From UBA9715 sp045614225 (GTDB taxonomy: Bacteria > Actinomycetota > Coriobacteriia > Coriobacteriales > Eggerthellaceae): a DNA stretch of 64,000 nt. The notes beneath the pieces were generated by a model. That model saw nothing but the letters and a program-made list of their open reading frames with translations, did not search any database and had not been told where the DNA came from. The stretch's first letter is position 1. Each line of letters opens with the position of its first letter. Both the position numbers and the translations under genes were made by a program. Below are positions 43,622 through 53,020 of the stretch, piece after piece. The DNA lies in assembly GCA_045614225.1 (NCBI GenBank), contig JAZLCO010000085.1, forward strand, positions 1-64,000, given 5' to 3'.

Positions 43622-45274
43622 TTATTCGAATACTTCCACGTTTCGCGCAGCTGCCTTCAGAAGCACATGCCCCAGCGCTGCGGAAACGGCAATGCCAACG
43701 GCGGCAAGCACGGGCATGAAAACGCGCGGCTCGAGCCCCACCAACGGCGACACGAGCAGCGGAAGCGCAGCATAGACGAGCCCCACGAGCAGAGCCCTGA
43801 GCAGGCCTCCCCCGCGCTTCAGGACCTTCGCGCTCACATCGCCGTCGTTTCCCCAGTCGACGTTAGGGTTGCGGGTGTCGCTCCATGCGCATACGCACGT
43901 CATGAGCCAGGAGGCGCCCAGCAGCAGGATGCCCCCGAAAACGACCACCACTACGTCAACGCCCATCCTGGCAACAAGGTAATAGCCACCCACCGCCATG
44001 AACACTACCGCGATAACCACGTTGACGGCGAATCCAGGGAGCACCTTGGCGCGGATCTGCGTGAACATGGGCACGGGGATGAACTTCATATACGTCCAGT
44101 TAGAACCCTCGCGCGATATGCACGTGCCCGCTATCTTGTTGCAGAGCATGCTGACGACAGCGAGGAACATGAACAGGGTCAGGCCGATTCCCGCGGCCGC
44201 AGAGGTGGCATCGCCCAGGTTGGAGACGAGGCCCCCAAAATCCGCCATCGAATCCGACGAGAAGATGACGCCGAACGTGAACGGCGTTATGAGCAGCGGG
44301 TAGGCCACGTAGTTCAGGGCCACTGACGAGTTGCGCGCTATCTTGCGCACCTCGGAGCGCACCATGGCCTTGAGAGCGGAGGTCTGCGTCTGGGCTCCTG
44401 CGCCCGAATACGCATCAGATTTGCCCGCGCCCGACGATAGAGCGGTGACGATGCGCAGGTACAGTACGCGCACCACGATCACGAACACGGCGAAGGAAGC
44501 GAGCGAAACCAGCGCGAACAACGCACAGCTGAGCACATCGGAATGCACGAGCGCGTACACGGCGAAACCGTAAGCCGGAAAGGCCATGACCACGCCTCCC
44601 ATCGCCTCGGAGATGCTCCCGAGGGCGGCTGCCGCGTTTCCTCCCAGGTCCAGATTGCGGGAAACGAAGAACGTTGCAACCGAAATGCCAAGCGTGAGCA
44701 CTGTAGCTATGGTGGTGATGGCGTCTTTGGTGCGCACGCGCTTGAACAACGCGGCAATGATGATGGAGATGGCGCCAGCGTAGGCGACGGGCATCATAGG
44801 GGCAAGCAGGACCGCAAGCGCGTACGCGAGCCAGTAACCGGCTCCTGCGCCAACAGCAACGCCCCAGCCCGCCAGCGGCGCGGCGATGATGAGGAACGTG
44901 TAGAGGTACGAGGTTGCCAGCGCACTTAGCGCTTTCGAGAACGCGATGGCGAAGGGCGAGACGGGTAGCGGAAGCAGGTCGTTGATGTCGGATGCTCCGA
45001 AGAACGTGCTCAGGATCGCCGGTAGCGAGAGGACGAACGTGAGCACGCCGCAGGCCAAGAACAGCATGTCGAAGACGACCTTGTCGAGGCCCATCGCGCC
45101 CACAGCGCCGTAAGCCGAGTAGCCCAGCCATGCGACACCAACGAAAAGGGCGATGCCGATAAGTGCCGTACCCGCCATTGCCCCGTTCGCTCCGGCCCTC
45201 TTTTCGATGGCAGAGCGCACTCCGCCGAGCGTCTGCATGAGTTGCAGCTTCGTGAGGAGCACAACGCTATTCAT
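43622..45274 (-). CDS. ABC-2-type transporter permease
   Basis: A 550-aa membrane protein with about twelve hydrophobic helices. The LLPLPVSPFAIAFSKAL region is typical of ABC-2 exporter permeases of this size. Its start overlaps the ATPase gene stop by 8 bp. The substrate is unknown. The pair lies inside the small second island, bounded by tRNA-Asp fragments. Confidence 0.8.
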   Translation of the reverse strand: MNSVVLLTKLQLMQTLGGVRSAIEKRAGANGAMAGTALIGIALFVGVAWLGYSAYGAVGAMGLDKVVFDMLFLACGVLTFVLSLPAILSTFFGASDINDLLPLPVSPFAIAFSKALSALATSYLYTFLIIAAPLAGWGVAVGAGAGYWLAYALAVLLAPMMPVAYAGAISIIIAALFKRVRTKDAITTIATVLTLGISVATFFVSRNLDLGGNAAAALGSISEAMGGVVMAFPAYGFAVYALVHSDVLSCALFALVSLASFAVFVIVVRVLYLRIVTALSSGAGKSDAYSGAGAQTQTSALKAMVRSEVRKIARNSSVALNYVAYPLLITPFTFGVIFSSDSMADFGGLVSNLGDATSAAAGIGLTLFMFLAVVSMLCNKIAGTCISREGSNWTYMKFIPVPMFTQIRAKVLPGFAVNVVIAVVFMAVGGYYLVARMGVDVVVVVFGGILLLGASWLMTCVCAWSDTRNPNVDWGNDGDVSAKVLKRGGGLLRALLVGLVYAALPLLVSPLVGLEPRVFMPVLAAVGIAVSAALGHVLLKAAARNVEVFE

Positions 45275-45992
45275 GCGCCGTCATCTCCAGGAACACCTGC
45301 TCGAGCGTCTTGCCGGGATTGGCTTGCCTCAGCTCTTCGAGCGTGCCGTCGAAAAGCTTGCGCCCGTGCGCGATTATGCACACGTCGTCGCAGAGGGCGT
45401 CGGCGGTCTCCAGCACGTGCGTGGAGAACAGCACCGAGTTACCCCGTGCGGCGTGCTCGCGCATCATCTCCTTCAACTCGTAGGCACCCTTCGGGTCGAG
45501 GCCCGTCATGGGCTCGTCGAGGATCCAGACGCTCGGCTCGTGGATGAGCGCTGCCATGACGTGCACCTTCTGGCGCATACCATGCGAGTAGTCCGAGATG
45601 CGCGAGCCAAGCGCATCGTATATCTCGAAGCGGCGGCCGCATTCCTCGATGAAGGGCTCGCGCTTCTCGACTGGCGTGCCGTACACGTCAGCCATGAAGT
45701 TCAGATACTCGATGCCCGTCAGGCGCAAAAACCGGTCGGGATCGTCGGGCACATAGCCGAACTGGCGCTTCGCCTCCACAGCGTCGGTTGCGATGTCATG
45801 CCCATTGATTCTGATGGAGCCCTCGTCAATGGAATGCACCCCGCAGATCATCTTCAGCGTGGTCGACTTGCCCGCGCCGTTCGGGCCAAAGAAACCGGTT
45901 ATCCTGCCGTCTACAACCGTCCAAGTCAGGTCATCGACGGCTTTTCTGTCCTTGCCCGGATAGGACTTGGAAACGTTGCGTAGTTCTATCAT
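45267..45992 (-). CDS. ABC transporter ATP-binding protein
   Basis: A 241-aa ATPase. Walker A is GPNGAGKST, the Q-loop region is FGYVPDD, the signature is YSHGMRQKV (an S-H-G variant of LSGGQ), and Walker B is VWILDEPMTGLD. The end (TLEQVFLEMTAHE) is typical of ABC-2 exporter ATPases. It forms an exporter with the 550-aa permease. Confidence 0.9.
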   Translation of the reverse strand: MIELRNVSKSYPGKDRKAVDDLTWTVVDGRITGFFGPNGAGKSTTLKMICGVHSIDEGSIRINGHDIATDAVEAKRQFGYVPDDPDRFLRLTGIEYLNFMADVYGTPVEKREPFIEECGRRFEIYDALGSRISDYSHGMRQKVHVMAALIHEPSVWILDEPMTGLDPKGAYELKEMMREHAARGNSVLFSTHVLETADALCDDVCIIAHGRKLFDGTLEELRQANPGKTLEQVFLEMTAHE

Positions 45993-46105
45993 CAGAACTC
46001 CTTAGCAGCCTCCAGCATACTACCCTCTCAGCAAACATGGCCCCAAGTATACCGCAGGGCTTACGGGTTACGTCTACAAATGAGCGCGCCCGCTGCGGAA
46101 GCGAT

Positions 46106-46150
46106 GTCGGAGGACGCGAGTATAAGTCTCGTACATCCCACCACGAAGCA
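46106..46150 (+). repeat. Degenerate tRNA-Asp 3' fragment, outer island boundary
   Basis: GTCGGAGGACGCGAG ... AAGTCTCGTACATCCC resembles the tRNA-Asp 3' half with several substitutions. It marks the right end of island 2 and is the most decayed of the three copies. Confidence 0.8.
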
Positions 46151-46152
46151 CC

Positions 46153-46184
46153 AGCTCAGCCCACGTAACGGGCTGAGCTTTTTT
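46153..46184 (+). terminator. Rho-independent terminator
   Basis: The 10-bp perfect stem AGCTCAGCCC / GGGCTGAGCT (46153-46162 and 46170-46179), followed by T5. It is probably the original tRNA-Asp terminator, displaced by the insertions. Confidence 0.8.
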
Positions 46185-46235
46185 CATTCCATACGATTTT
46201 TCAGAGTAATAGGCCTTTCGGCAACGCGGAAATAC

Positions 46236-48182
46236 CTATATATCAAGCGCTGCGTGGTAAGCCTGGTACACGGCAGCAGTGATGGTGCCAGGGCGCACGG
46301 CATCGCCGACAATGCGCACGAACGGCGCAGCATCGCGCAATTCGTCAACCGCTTCGATGCGCGAACGCTGGCCGATGGCGCTGACCACCGTGTCAGCCGG
46401 CACCACGATCTCCCCTTCGGACGTAGTGCACACGACTTGGCCCTTCTCGACACGCGCCACGCGAGCGCCCGTGCGGACGTCGATGCCGGCCGCCTCTATC
46501 TCGGCGAGCAAGATGGGACGGTTGCGAATGTTGCAGTCGATGGCGAGTTCGGAGCGACTGGCGATGAGGTGCACGGATTTGCCCTCGTGCGCCAGGTGAA
46601 GAGCGCATTCGCACCCGGTCAGTCCTGCACCCGCGACGACCACTTCTCCTTCCGCCTCCTTCCCGCCGATGTGCAGGTCCTCGATCGAGAGCACACGTGC
46701 GCCATCGGCAATGGGGAAAGGCGGTTTCTTGGCCTCGGACCCCACTGCCACGATGGCAGCGTCGGCGGCAAACTCCTCGGCAAACGCCGCGTCGACGGGT
46801 GTGTTCAGACGAATGTCCACGCCTGCGCGCCTGCATAGCAGCTCGTAGGTGCGTCCCAGCTCGTGCATCTCACGCTTGAAGGGAAGCGCTTGCTCCAAGC
46901 GCAGGATGCCGCCAAGCTCGTCACTCGCCTCGCACATCGTCACCTCGTGACCGCGCTTGGTTGCGGTGTAGGCAGCCACCATGCCGGCGATGCCGCCGCC
47001 GATCACGAGCACGCGCTTGCGCTCGAGGGCAGGCGTTATACGCATGCCTTCGATTTCACGTCCGATGAGCGGGTTCACAGCGCAGCGGCGCGTCTGGGTC
47101 ACGGGTCGCTCGGCCATGCACACGAAGCAACGCAGGCACTTCACCACCTCGTCGCCGCGATTGGACATCACCTTGTTGGGCAGCTCCGGATCGGCCAAAA
47201 GCCCTCGGCCCATAACCACAATATCCGCTTTACCGGATGCGATGATCTCTTCCATCTGCGCGGGGTCGGACAATCCCCCGATGGTGGCGACTGGCTTACT
47301 GACATGCTTCTTTATCTCAGCTGCCAAGTACACGTTGCAGCCGTGATCGCGGAACATCGAGGGATGCGTGATCGAGAACCCGAACTGGTAAGAGCCAGCC
47401 GACACGTGGATTATGTCCACCAAGTCTTCGAGCGCCTCGGCAATGCGGCAGCCTTCCTCCAAATCGTAACCACCCTCGAAGAGCTCCGAACCGCTCATGC
47501 GCATCTCTATGGGGAATCCCACCCCAACCGCCTCGCGAATGGCGCCGAGTACCTCGCGCACGATGCGCACGCGGTTCTCAAGCACTCCACCGTACTCGTC
47601 GTCGCGCTTGTTGAAGTGCGGAGAGAGGAACTGGTTCAGAAGCCAGCCATGCCCCACATGCAGCATGACCATCTCGAAACCTGCGCGTTTCGCAAGCTCA
47701 GCCGCAGTCCCGTATGCAGTGACAATGCTGGCAATCTGCTCGCGCGTGAGCGCTTTCACGGGCATGCCGTCGGGGCGCACGCCATCGGAGGGGCCGTACT
47801 GGCAAAGGGACCCCTTTTTCTTCTTGTCCACCATATAGGTGCCCGCATACTGACCCGAATGCGAAAGCTCGATGCTCGGAATGGATCCGTGGCGCTTAAT
47901 AGCATCCGCCACGAACGTGAAGGCGCCAAGTTGACCGGGTGTGGAAAGCGAGAGATGCAACATCTGAGAGCCATCGGTTTCCGGATGAACAACCAGCTCG
48001 CTCACCGTCACAACTGCCGCGCCCCCCTTGGCACGCAATTCGTAGAAACCCTGCGTGCGCGGTCCGGGCGTACCGTTCGCATCGATGTCGGTCGCGCCCA
48101 TTGGAGCCGAGCACATCCTATTGCGCAAAGTCACGTTCCCCACGTTCAGAGGCTTGCACAGATTCGGGTAATCTCGCTTCAT
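46236..48182 (-). CDS. NADH:flavin oxidoreductase / 2,4-dienoyl-CoA reductase-like enzyme
   Basis: A 648-aa protein of FadH/BaiH type. The N-terminal Old-Yellow-Enzyme TIM barrel (residues about 1-350) binds FMN and ends with GLLADPELP. A [4Fe-4S] site follows (CLRCFVC and a later RRCAVNP). The C-terminal half has an FAD-binding GGGIAGMVAA motif and an NAD(P)-binding GAGLTGCECALHLA motif. Such enzymes reduce activated C=C bonds of acyl-CoAs, bile acids or plant enones; the substrate is not predictable here. It is transcribed alone toward the terminator at 46153. Confidence 0.9.
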   Translation of the reverse strand: MKRDYPNLCKPLNVGNVTLRNRMCSAPMGATDIDANGTPGPRTQGFYELRAKGGAAVVTVSELVVHPETDGSQMLHLSLSTPGQLGAFTFVADAIKRHGSIPSIELSHSGQYAGTYMVDKKKKGSLCQYGPSDGVRPDGMPVKALTREQIASIVTAYGTAAELAKRAGFEMVMLHVGHGWLLNQFLSPHFNKRDDEYGGVLENRVRIVREVLGAIREAVGVGFPIEMRMSGSELFEGGYDLEEGCRIAEALEDLVDIIHVSAGSYQFGFSITHPSMFRDHGCNVYLAAEIKKHVSKPVATIGGLSDPAQMEEIIASGKADIVVMGRGLLADPELPNKVMSNRGDEVVKCLRCFVCMAERPVTQTRRCAVNPLIGREIEGMRITPALERKRVLVIGGGIAGMVAAYTATKRGHEVTMCEASDELGGILRLEQALPFKREMHELGRTYELLCRRAGVDIRLNTPVDAAFAEEFAADAAIVAVGSEAKKPPFPIADGARVLSIEDLHIGGKEAEGEVVVAGAGLTGCECALHLAHEGKSVHLIASRSELAIDCNIRNRPILLAEIEAAGIDVRTGARVARVEKGQVVCTTSEGEIVVPADTVVSAIGQRSRIEAVDELRDAAPFVRIVGDAVRPGTITAAVYQAYHAALDI

Positions 48183-48365
48183 GACTGTCCTTTCGGTTTT
48201 CGACGTGGTAGTCGATAATTCACTACATCCAAATCATATTGCACCAGCAACTGAGCTCGCAACTGCATTAGCTATCGCCCTCGTCTCATGAAAGATTCAG
48301 ATTTAGAAGAAGCGCATTCACCGCATGCTATACTCCATCACGTCAATTTGTTGGGGGGTTAGGTA

Positions 48366-48902
48366 ATGGATACGAAAGCAGTAATAGAACAGCTTGTTGA
48401 ACAAGTCGGTTTCGATTTCGTTGGCGAATGCACAACCGAAGGGTTCCGCACGCAACCGGAAGTGCGCAACATGTGCGCCGCAAACCTCTGCCAGCACTAC
48501 GATAAATCGTGGTCATGCCCACCGGCCTGCGGTGATATCGAAGAATACGAGCAGCGCATGCGTGCATTCGACCAGTGCGTTGTCGTTCAATCTGTGGGGC
48601 AGATGGAAGATCCCTACGATTTCGAAACCGTTATGGAAACTGCCGCCACACAAGACGATCGATTCCGCGAACTGGTTAAACAATTACAGGAGCAGGATTT
48701 CGCGTTCATGCCCCTCGGCGCCGGCGCATGCATGCTCTGCAAAGAGTGCAGCTACCCGGATGCTCCGTGCCGCTTCCCCGACAAAATGGTTGTGTCCATG
48801 GAAGCTTCGGGCTTGGTGGTCAACGAGATATGCACGAAAGCGGGCATCGCATACAACCACGGTGAAAACACCATCAGTTTCACCGGCTGCATCTTGTTCT
48901 AA
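48366..48902 (+). CDS. DUF2284 metal-binding protein
   Basis: A 178-aa cysteine-rich protein. Conserved groups are MCAANLCQHYDKSWSCPPAC near residues 35-55, GACMLCKECSYPDAPCRFP near 120-140, and a C-terminal GCILF. The family is annotated as a predicted metal-binding (Fe-S) protein without known function. A GGGGGGTT ribosome binding site precedes the ATG. Confidence 0.82.
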   Translation: MDTKAVIEQLVEQVGFDFVGECTTEGFRTQPEVRNMCAANLCQHYDKSWSCPPACGDIEEYEQRMRAFDQCVVVQSVGQMEDPYDFETVMETAATQDDRFRELVKQLQEQDFAFMPLGAGACMLCKECSYPDAPCRFPDKMVVSMEASGLVVNEICTKAGIAYNHGENTISFTGCILF

Positions 48903-48918
48903 GACGACCGAGAAGCAG

Positions 48919-49287
48919 TTACAGCTCGATACGGCCGAACTTGCCTAGAAGCTCTGCTGCGGCCACGTGAGCCTCGCAAATGCAATACTTCCAACCTTCG
49001 GCCTTGCGCGCCTTCGCACCTGCGAGCATACCGGCTGCGACCTCTGCACCCATGATGTCGACTGCCGGACCTTCAGCAAACGCGATGAGGGCATCGATGC
49101 CAAGCATGCGATCCTCAAGGAAATCGAGCAGGGCGTTGGTGGCAGCTTCAACTGAAGCATCGCTATCGTCTGCAGCGACGGCATCCTTCCAAGCCTGTGC
49201 CGCTTCCTTGGTATCCTGCTTGCTCGTATCTGCCGCTGCAAGAATGTTGGCGCGCTCTGCCACGAAATCAAACAGCTCTTTCTCCAT
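48919..49287 (-). CDS. Hypothetical small helical protein
   Basis: About 122 aa from the ATG at 49287, chosen because AAGGAGG lies 8 bp upstream; the frame stays open to 49323. It is Ala-rich and helical, with two Cys near the C terminus (YCICEAHVAAAEL). I do not recognise the family. It converges with the DUF2284 gene. Confidence 0.6.
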   Translation of the reverse strand: MEKELFDFVAERANILAAADTSKQDTKEAAQAWKDAVAADDSDASVEAATNALLDFLEDRMLGIDALIAFAEGPAVDIMGAEVAAGMLAGAKARKAEGWKYCICEAHVAAAELLGKFGRIEL

Positions 49288-49387
49288 GATGTGCCTCCTT
49301 CGGCTCAAACGCTTATGCGGCAATCGACCACCGCAATCTTATAACGCCATTATAAAGTGGAACGGATTGACGCCGGACGGCACATCG

Positions 49388-49732
49388 TCAGCAGCCTTCG
49401 ATCGAGTCGATCTCGAGCTCGGTGCCGTATAGAAGCTCAGTTTTAGAGCTGCCGCAATGGGGGCAAATTCTGCCCTGAGGAACAGCCTTGTACGTCTTTC
49501 CACAATCGTTGCAGACGTTCACCGCTTCAATCTGATAAATCTCAAGCTCTGCATCTTTGAGCACGTCGCTGCGCTCAGAAGCCCAAAGCCAAGCGTCTTC
49601 GAAGAAATCGGTCACGACACCCGAAACCTCGCCCAAGCTGACCGTCACCTTGTCAATGCGAGACAAACCGTGCTCCCGCGCGGCATCCTCGAGAAGATCG
49701 ACCATATGAAAAACGACGCCCAGTTCGTGCAT
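49388..49732 (-). CDS. hypA: Nickel-insertion protein of [NiFe] hydrogenase maturation
   Basis: A 114-aa HypA/HybF protein from the ATG at 49732, which gives the invariant MHE nickel-binding N terminus. The zinc site is CNDCG followed by CPHCGS. No hydrogenase or other hyp gene is in this window, so HypA acts on targets encoded elsewhere. Confidence 0.93.
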   Translation of the reverse strand: MHELGVVFHMVDLLEDAAREHGLSRIDKVTVSLGEVSGVVTDFFEDAWLWASERSDVLKDAELEIYQIEAVNVCNDCGKTYKAVPQGRICPHCGSSKTELLYGTELEIDSIEGC

Positions 49733-49971
49733 GATTCCCTTTCCGCTTTCATGCGCGCACGAGATATGGAACAAGCTGTTCTTTCGCCCGCAGGCGCCTC
49801 GAGCTAGCGTACTGCCCAATCTTACTAGAAAGCAGACAAATCTGCGGTCAACCCATCACGAGATTCAGCATTGAAACGCTCGGCAGTTGTATGATGTTGA
49901 ACACAGAATAAACGGGGTTATTACTGCAATTTAACCGCCTCCGGAACTCAAAAAGAAGAGAGGGCGTACGC

Positions 49972-52938
49972 ATGACAGACCAGCATTGGGCAACACCCGA
50001 AACCGAACATGGCGAGGGCCATCGCGATCCCAAGCGCAATCAGGGAAACGTCATCGTGAAGGTTTTCGACCAACCTGAACGCGCGAAGTCGAAAGAAGAA
50101 AGCGAGCATCCTGAACTTTGGGAGCCCAACTACGTATGGCGTCCTTCCAAGGCGTATCGTCCCAACGAACCCATGGATCCATACGTTCCAGCTCAAATCG
50201 ATCCCGCCACGCGTCCCGAGACGATGAAGCTGGCGAAGATGATGATCGACCGCATCCCGAAGAAGCTCGGTATCCAGAAGGTCACGCCTGCCGATCCCGA
50301 ATGCTGGGGCTTGCTTTCAGTCTTCACCGAGGAAACTGCCTACATCGCCAACCACATGGGCATTCGGCATCCCATGACCATGAAGCAAATTGCCGAGGCT
50401 TGTGAGTGGCCGCTCGAGAAGGTCGAGCCGCTCGTGAACCTCATGGCCCAGAAAGGCAACCTCGAGTACAACTGGGAGAACCTCGACGGCACGAACCCGA
50501 ACCACGAAAAGCGCTTCTCGCTGCCCGTGCAACTGCCCGGCATGGGCGAGTTCTACGCCATGAACGAGGCGGCCCTCGAAGAGCATCCCGAGATGAGCAC
50601 CTACTTCGAGCGCATCGCATATTTGGGACCCTCGATGATCGCCGACATCGTCCCTCCAGGTGGCGGCGGCGTCGGCATGCACGTCGTACCCGTCGAGAAA
50701 GCTATCGAGCAAATCGAGTCATCCGTCGACGTCGAGCACATTTCGCATTGGCTCAAGAAGTACGATCGCTTCTCGTCGGCCGTATGCTCGTGCCGCATGT
50801 CCGAGACCGTGCGCGGCGTGAACACGGGCGACGACCCCGAGGGTTGGTGCATCGGTGTGGGCGACATGGCCGACTACGAGGTGCAAACCGGCAAAGGCCG
50901 TTATGTCACCTACGAGGAAGCGCTTGAAATCATCCAGAAGGCCGAGGACCTCGGCTTCGTGCACCAGATTACCAACATCGACGGCTCCGAGAAGATCTTC
51001 GCCGTGTGCAACTGCCAGAAATCGGTTTGCTACGGCCTGCGCACGAGCCAGCTGTTCAACACTCCGAACTTCAGCCGCTCGGCCTACGTGGCGCACGTAG
51101 ACCCTGATGCATGCGTTGCCTGCGGACAATGCGTAGAGAACTGCCCCGCCGGCGCCGTGAAACTCGGACAGAGGCTGTGCACGCTGAACGGGCCGATCGA
51201 GTATCCAAAGCACGAGCTGCCCGACGACACACCGTGGGGCCCCGACAAATGGGATCCCGACTACCGCGACAACAATCGTATCGAGACGTACGACACGGGC
51301 ACCGCTCCCTGCAAGGTTGCCTGCCCTGCGCATATTGGCGTCGAGGGTTATCTGCGCTTGGCCGCACAAGGCCGCTATACCGAGGCACTCGCCCTCATCA
51401 AGAAGGAGAACCCCTTCCCCGCCGTCTGTGGTCGCGTGTGCAACCACCGCTGCGAAGACGCCTGCACGCGTGCAACGATCGACGATGCAGTGGCCATCGA
51501 AGCCGTGAAGAAGTTCATTGCCGAGCGCGACCTGAGCGCCGAGACGCGTTTCATCCCGCCCGTGTTGCAGCCTTCGCTGCGCGGCCCCTACCAGGAGAAG
51601 GTCGCCATCATCGGCGGCGGACCCGCAGGCCTCACATGCGCATACTACCTTGCCACCTTGGGATACTCTCCCACAGTGTTCGAGAAGAACGAGCTGCCGG
51701 GCGGCATGATGACCTATGGTATCCCCTCGTACAAGCTGGAGAAAGACGTCGTGGCTGCCGAGATCGACGTGCTGCGCGAACTGGGCGTCGACATTCGCTG
51801 CGGCATCGAGGTGGGCGCTGATGTGACGCTCGACGAGCTGCGCGAGCAGGGTTACAAAGCGTTCTATCTGGCCATCGGAGCACAAGGCGGGCGCCTTGCC
51901 GGAGTGCCCGGCGAGGATGCCGAAGGCGTCACCACAGCTGTTGAGCTGTTGCGCACCGTGCTGGCCGACGAGGGCCATGAGCTGCCAGGACGCACGGTTG
52001 TCGTCGGTGGCGGTAACGTGGCCGTCGACGCAGCACGCGCTGCAGTCCGTGCAGGCTCGACCAACGTGACGATGCTCTGCCTGGAGCAGCGCGACGAGAT
52101 GCCTGCGACACCCGAAGAGCGTCTCGAGGCGGAAGACGACGGCATCGTCATCGAATGCGGATGGGGGCCTGCTGAAGTTCTCACCGAAAACGGCCGCATA
52201 TCGGGCGTCACATTCAAGCGCTGCACGCACGTGTTCGATGAGGACGGCCGCTTCTCCCCCACTTACGACGAGACGGACGTCAAAACCATCGCTTGCGACA
52301 ACGTGGTGATGGCAATCGGCCAATCCATTGAATGGGGCAACCTGCTTGAGGGCTCCGCTGTGGAGCTTGGCCCAGGCAGACGCGCGCTCGCAGATGCGCA
52401 AACCTACCAAACGGCGCAGCCCGACATCTTCGTGGGCGGCGACGTCTACACGGGCCCGAAGTTCGTGATCGACGCCATCGCGGCCGGACACGAAGCCGCC
52501 ATTTCCATCCATCGCTTCGTGCAGCCGGGCAACTCGCTGACCCTGGGACGCAACCAACGCCGCTACATCGAACTGAACAAGGAAGACGTGGCAATCAACC
52601 CCTTGAGCTACGACCATGGCCCCCGCCAGCACGAAGGCGTGAACGAAGAGATCGACCAGCGACGCTCGTACCGCGACTGGCATATGACCCTCACCGAAGA
52701 ACAGGTCCGCGCCGAAACCGCCCGCTGCTTGAAGTGCGGCGCGAGCGTCGTCGACCCGAACAAATGCATCGGTTGCGGCGTATGCACGACCAAATGCGAT
52801 TTCGATGCCATACATCTGAGCCGCGAGCATCCCGAATGCTCGACCATGTACAAGAACGAGGACAAGCTCAAGGCAATCATCCCCTACGCCGCCAAGCGCA
52901 GGGTGAAGATCTTGAAGAAGAAGCTGAAGAAGCGCTAA
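49972..52938 (+). CDS. Large Fe-S/FAD oxidoreductase (GltD-like core, novel N terminus)
   Basis: A 988-aa protein. Residues 1-330 are an unassigned region with a winged-helix-like stretch near 110-170 and Cys motifs (CSCRMSE near 272; CNCQKSVC near 346). A [4Fe-4S] ferredoxin pattern follows (CVACGQCVENCPAG, near 381). Then comes a GltD/DsrL-like Fe-S head (CKVACPAHIGVEGY, CGRVCNHRCEDAC), an FAD-binding GGGPAGLTCAYYL motif (about 548) and an NAD(P)-binding GGGNVAVDAARAA motif. The C terminus has another ferredoxin motif (CIGCGVCTTKCDFD). It likely moves electrons between NAD(P)H and an Fe-S partner. It opens a rightward five-gene cluster. Confidence 0.8.
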   Translation: MTDQHWATPETEHGEGHRDPKRNQGNVIVKVFDQPERAKSKEESEHPELWEPNYVWRPSKAYRPNEPMDPYVPAQIDPATRPETMKLAKMMIDRIPKKLGIQKVTPADPECWGLLSVFTEETAYIANHMGIRHPMTMKQIAEACEWPLEKVEPLVNLMAQKGNLEYNWENLDGTNPNHEKRFSLPVQLPGMGEFYAMNEAALEEHPEMSTYFERIAYLGPSMIADIVPPGGGGVGMHVVPVEKAIEQIESSVDVEHISHWLKKYDRFSSAVCSCRMSETVRGVNTGDDPEGWCIGVGDMADYEVQTGKGRYVTYEEALEIIQKAEDLGFVHQITNIDGSEKIFAVCNCQKSVCYGLRTSQLFNTPNFSRSAYVAHVDPDACVACGQCVENCPAGAVKLGQRLCTLNGPIEYPKHELPDDTPWGPDKWDPDYRDNNRIETYDTGTAPCKVACPAHIGVEGYLRLAAQGRYTEALALIKKENPFPAVCGRVCNHRCEDACTRATIDDAVAIEAVKKFIAERDLSAETRFIPPVLQPSLRGPYQEKVAIIGGGPAGLTCAYYLATLGYSPTVFEKNELPGGMMTYGIPSYKLEKDVVAAEIDVLRELGVDIRCGIEVGADVTLDELREQGYKAFYLAIGAQGGRLAGVPGEDAEGVTTAVELLRTVLADEGHELPGRTVVVGGGNVAVDAARAAVRAGSTNVTMLCLEQRDEMPATPEERLEAEDDGIVIECGWGPAEVLTENGRISGVTFKRCTHVFDEDGRFSPTYDETDVKTIACDNVVMAIGQSIEWGNLLEGSAVELGPGRRALADAQTYQTAQPDIFVGGDVYTGPKFVIDAIAAGHEAAISIHRFVQPGNSLTLGRNQRRYIELNKEDVAINPLSYDHGPRQHEGVNEEIDQRRSYRDWHMTLTEEQVRAETARCLKCGASVVDPNKCIGCGVCTTKCDFDAIHLSREHPECSTMYKNEDKLKAIIPYAAKRRVKILKKKLKKR

Positions 52939-53020
52939 TGATGTTGAACAAGGCATCGGACGATCCACTCGATGCCATTCAAAAAGGATCGCACAGGACT
53001 ACAAGAAGAAAGGATGTGCT

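Noticed and set aside
46863..48218. 451-codon plus-strand frame opposite the flavin oxidoreductase
   Set aside because: It is antisense to a complete OYE/FAD enzyme and has no recognisable domain.
50719..52968. 749-codon minus-strand open frame opposite the Fe-S/FAD oxidoreductase
   Set aside because: The plus strand encodes well-ordered Fe-S and FAD motifs; the minus frame is a codon-bias shadow.
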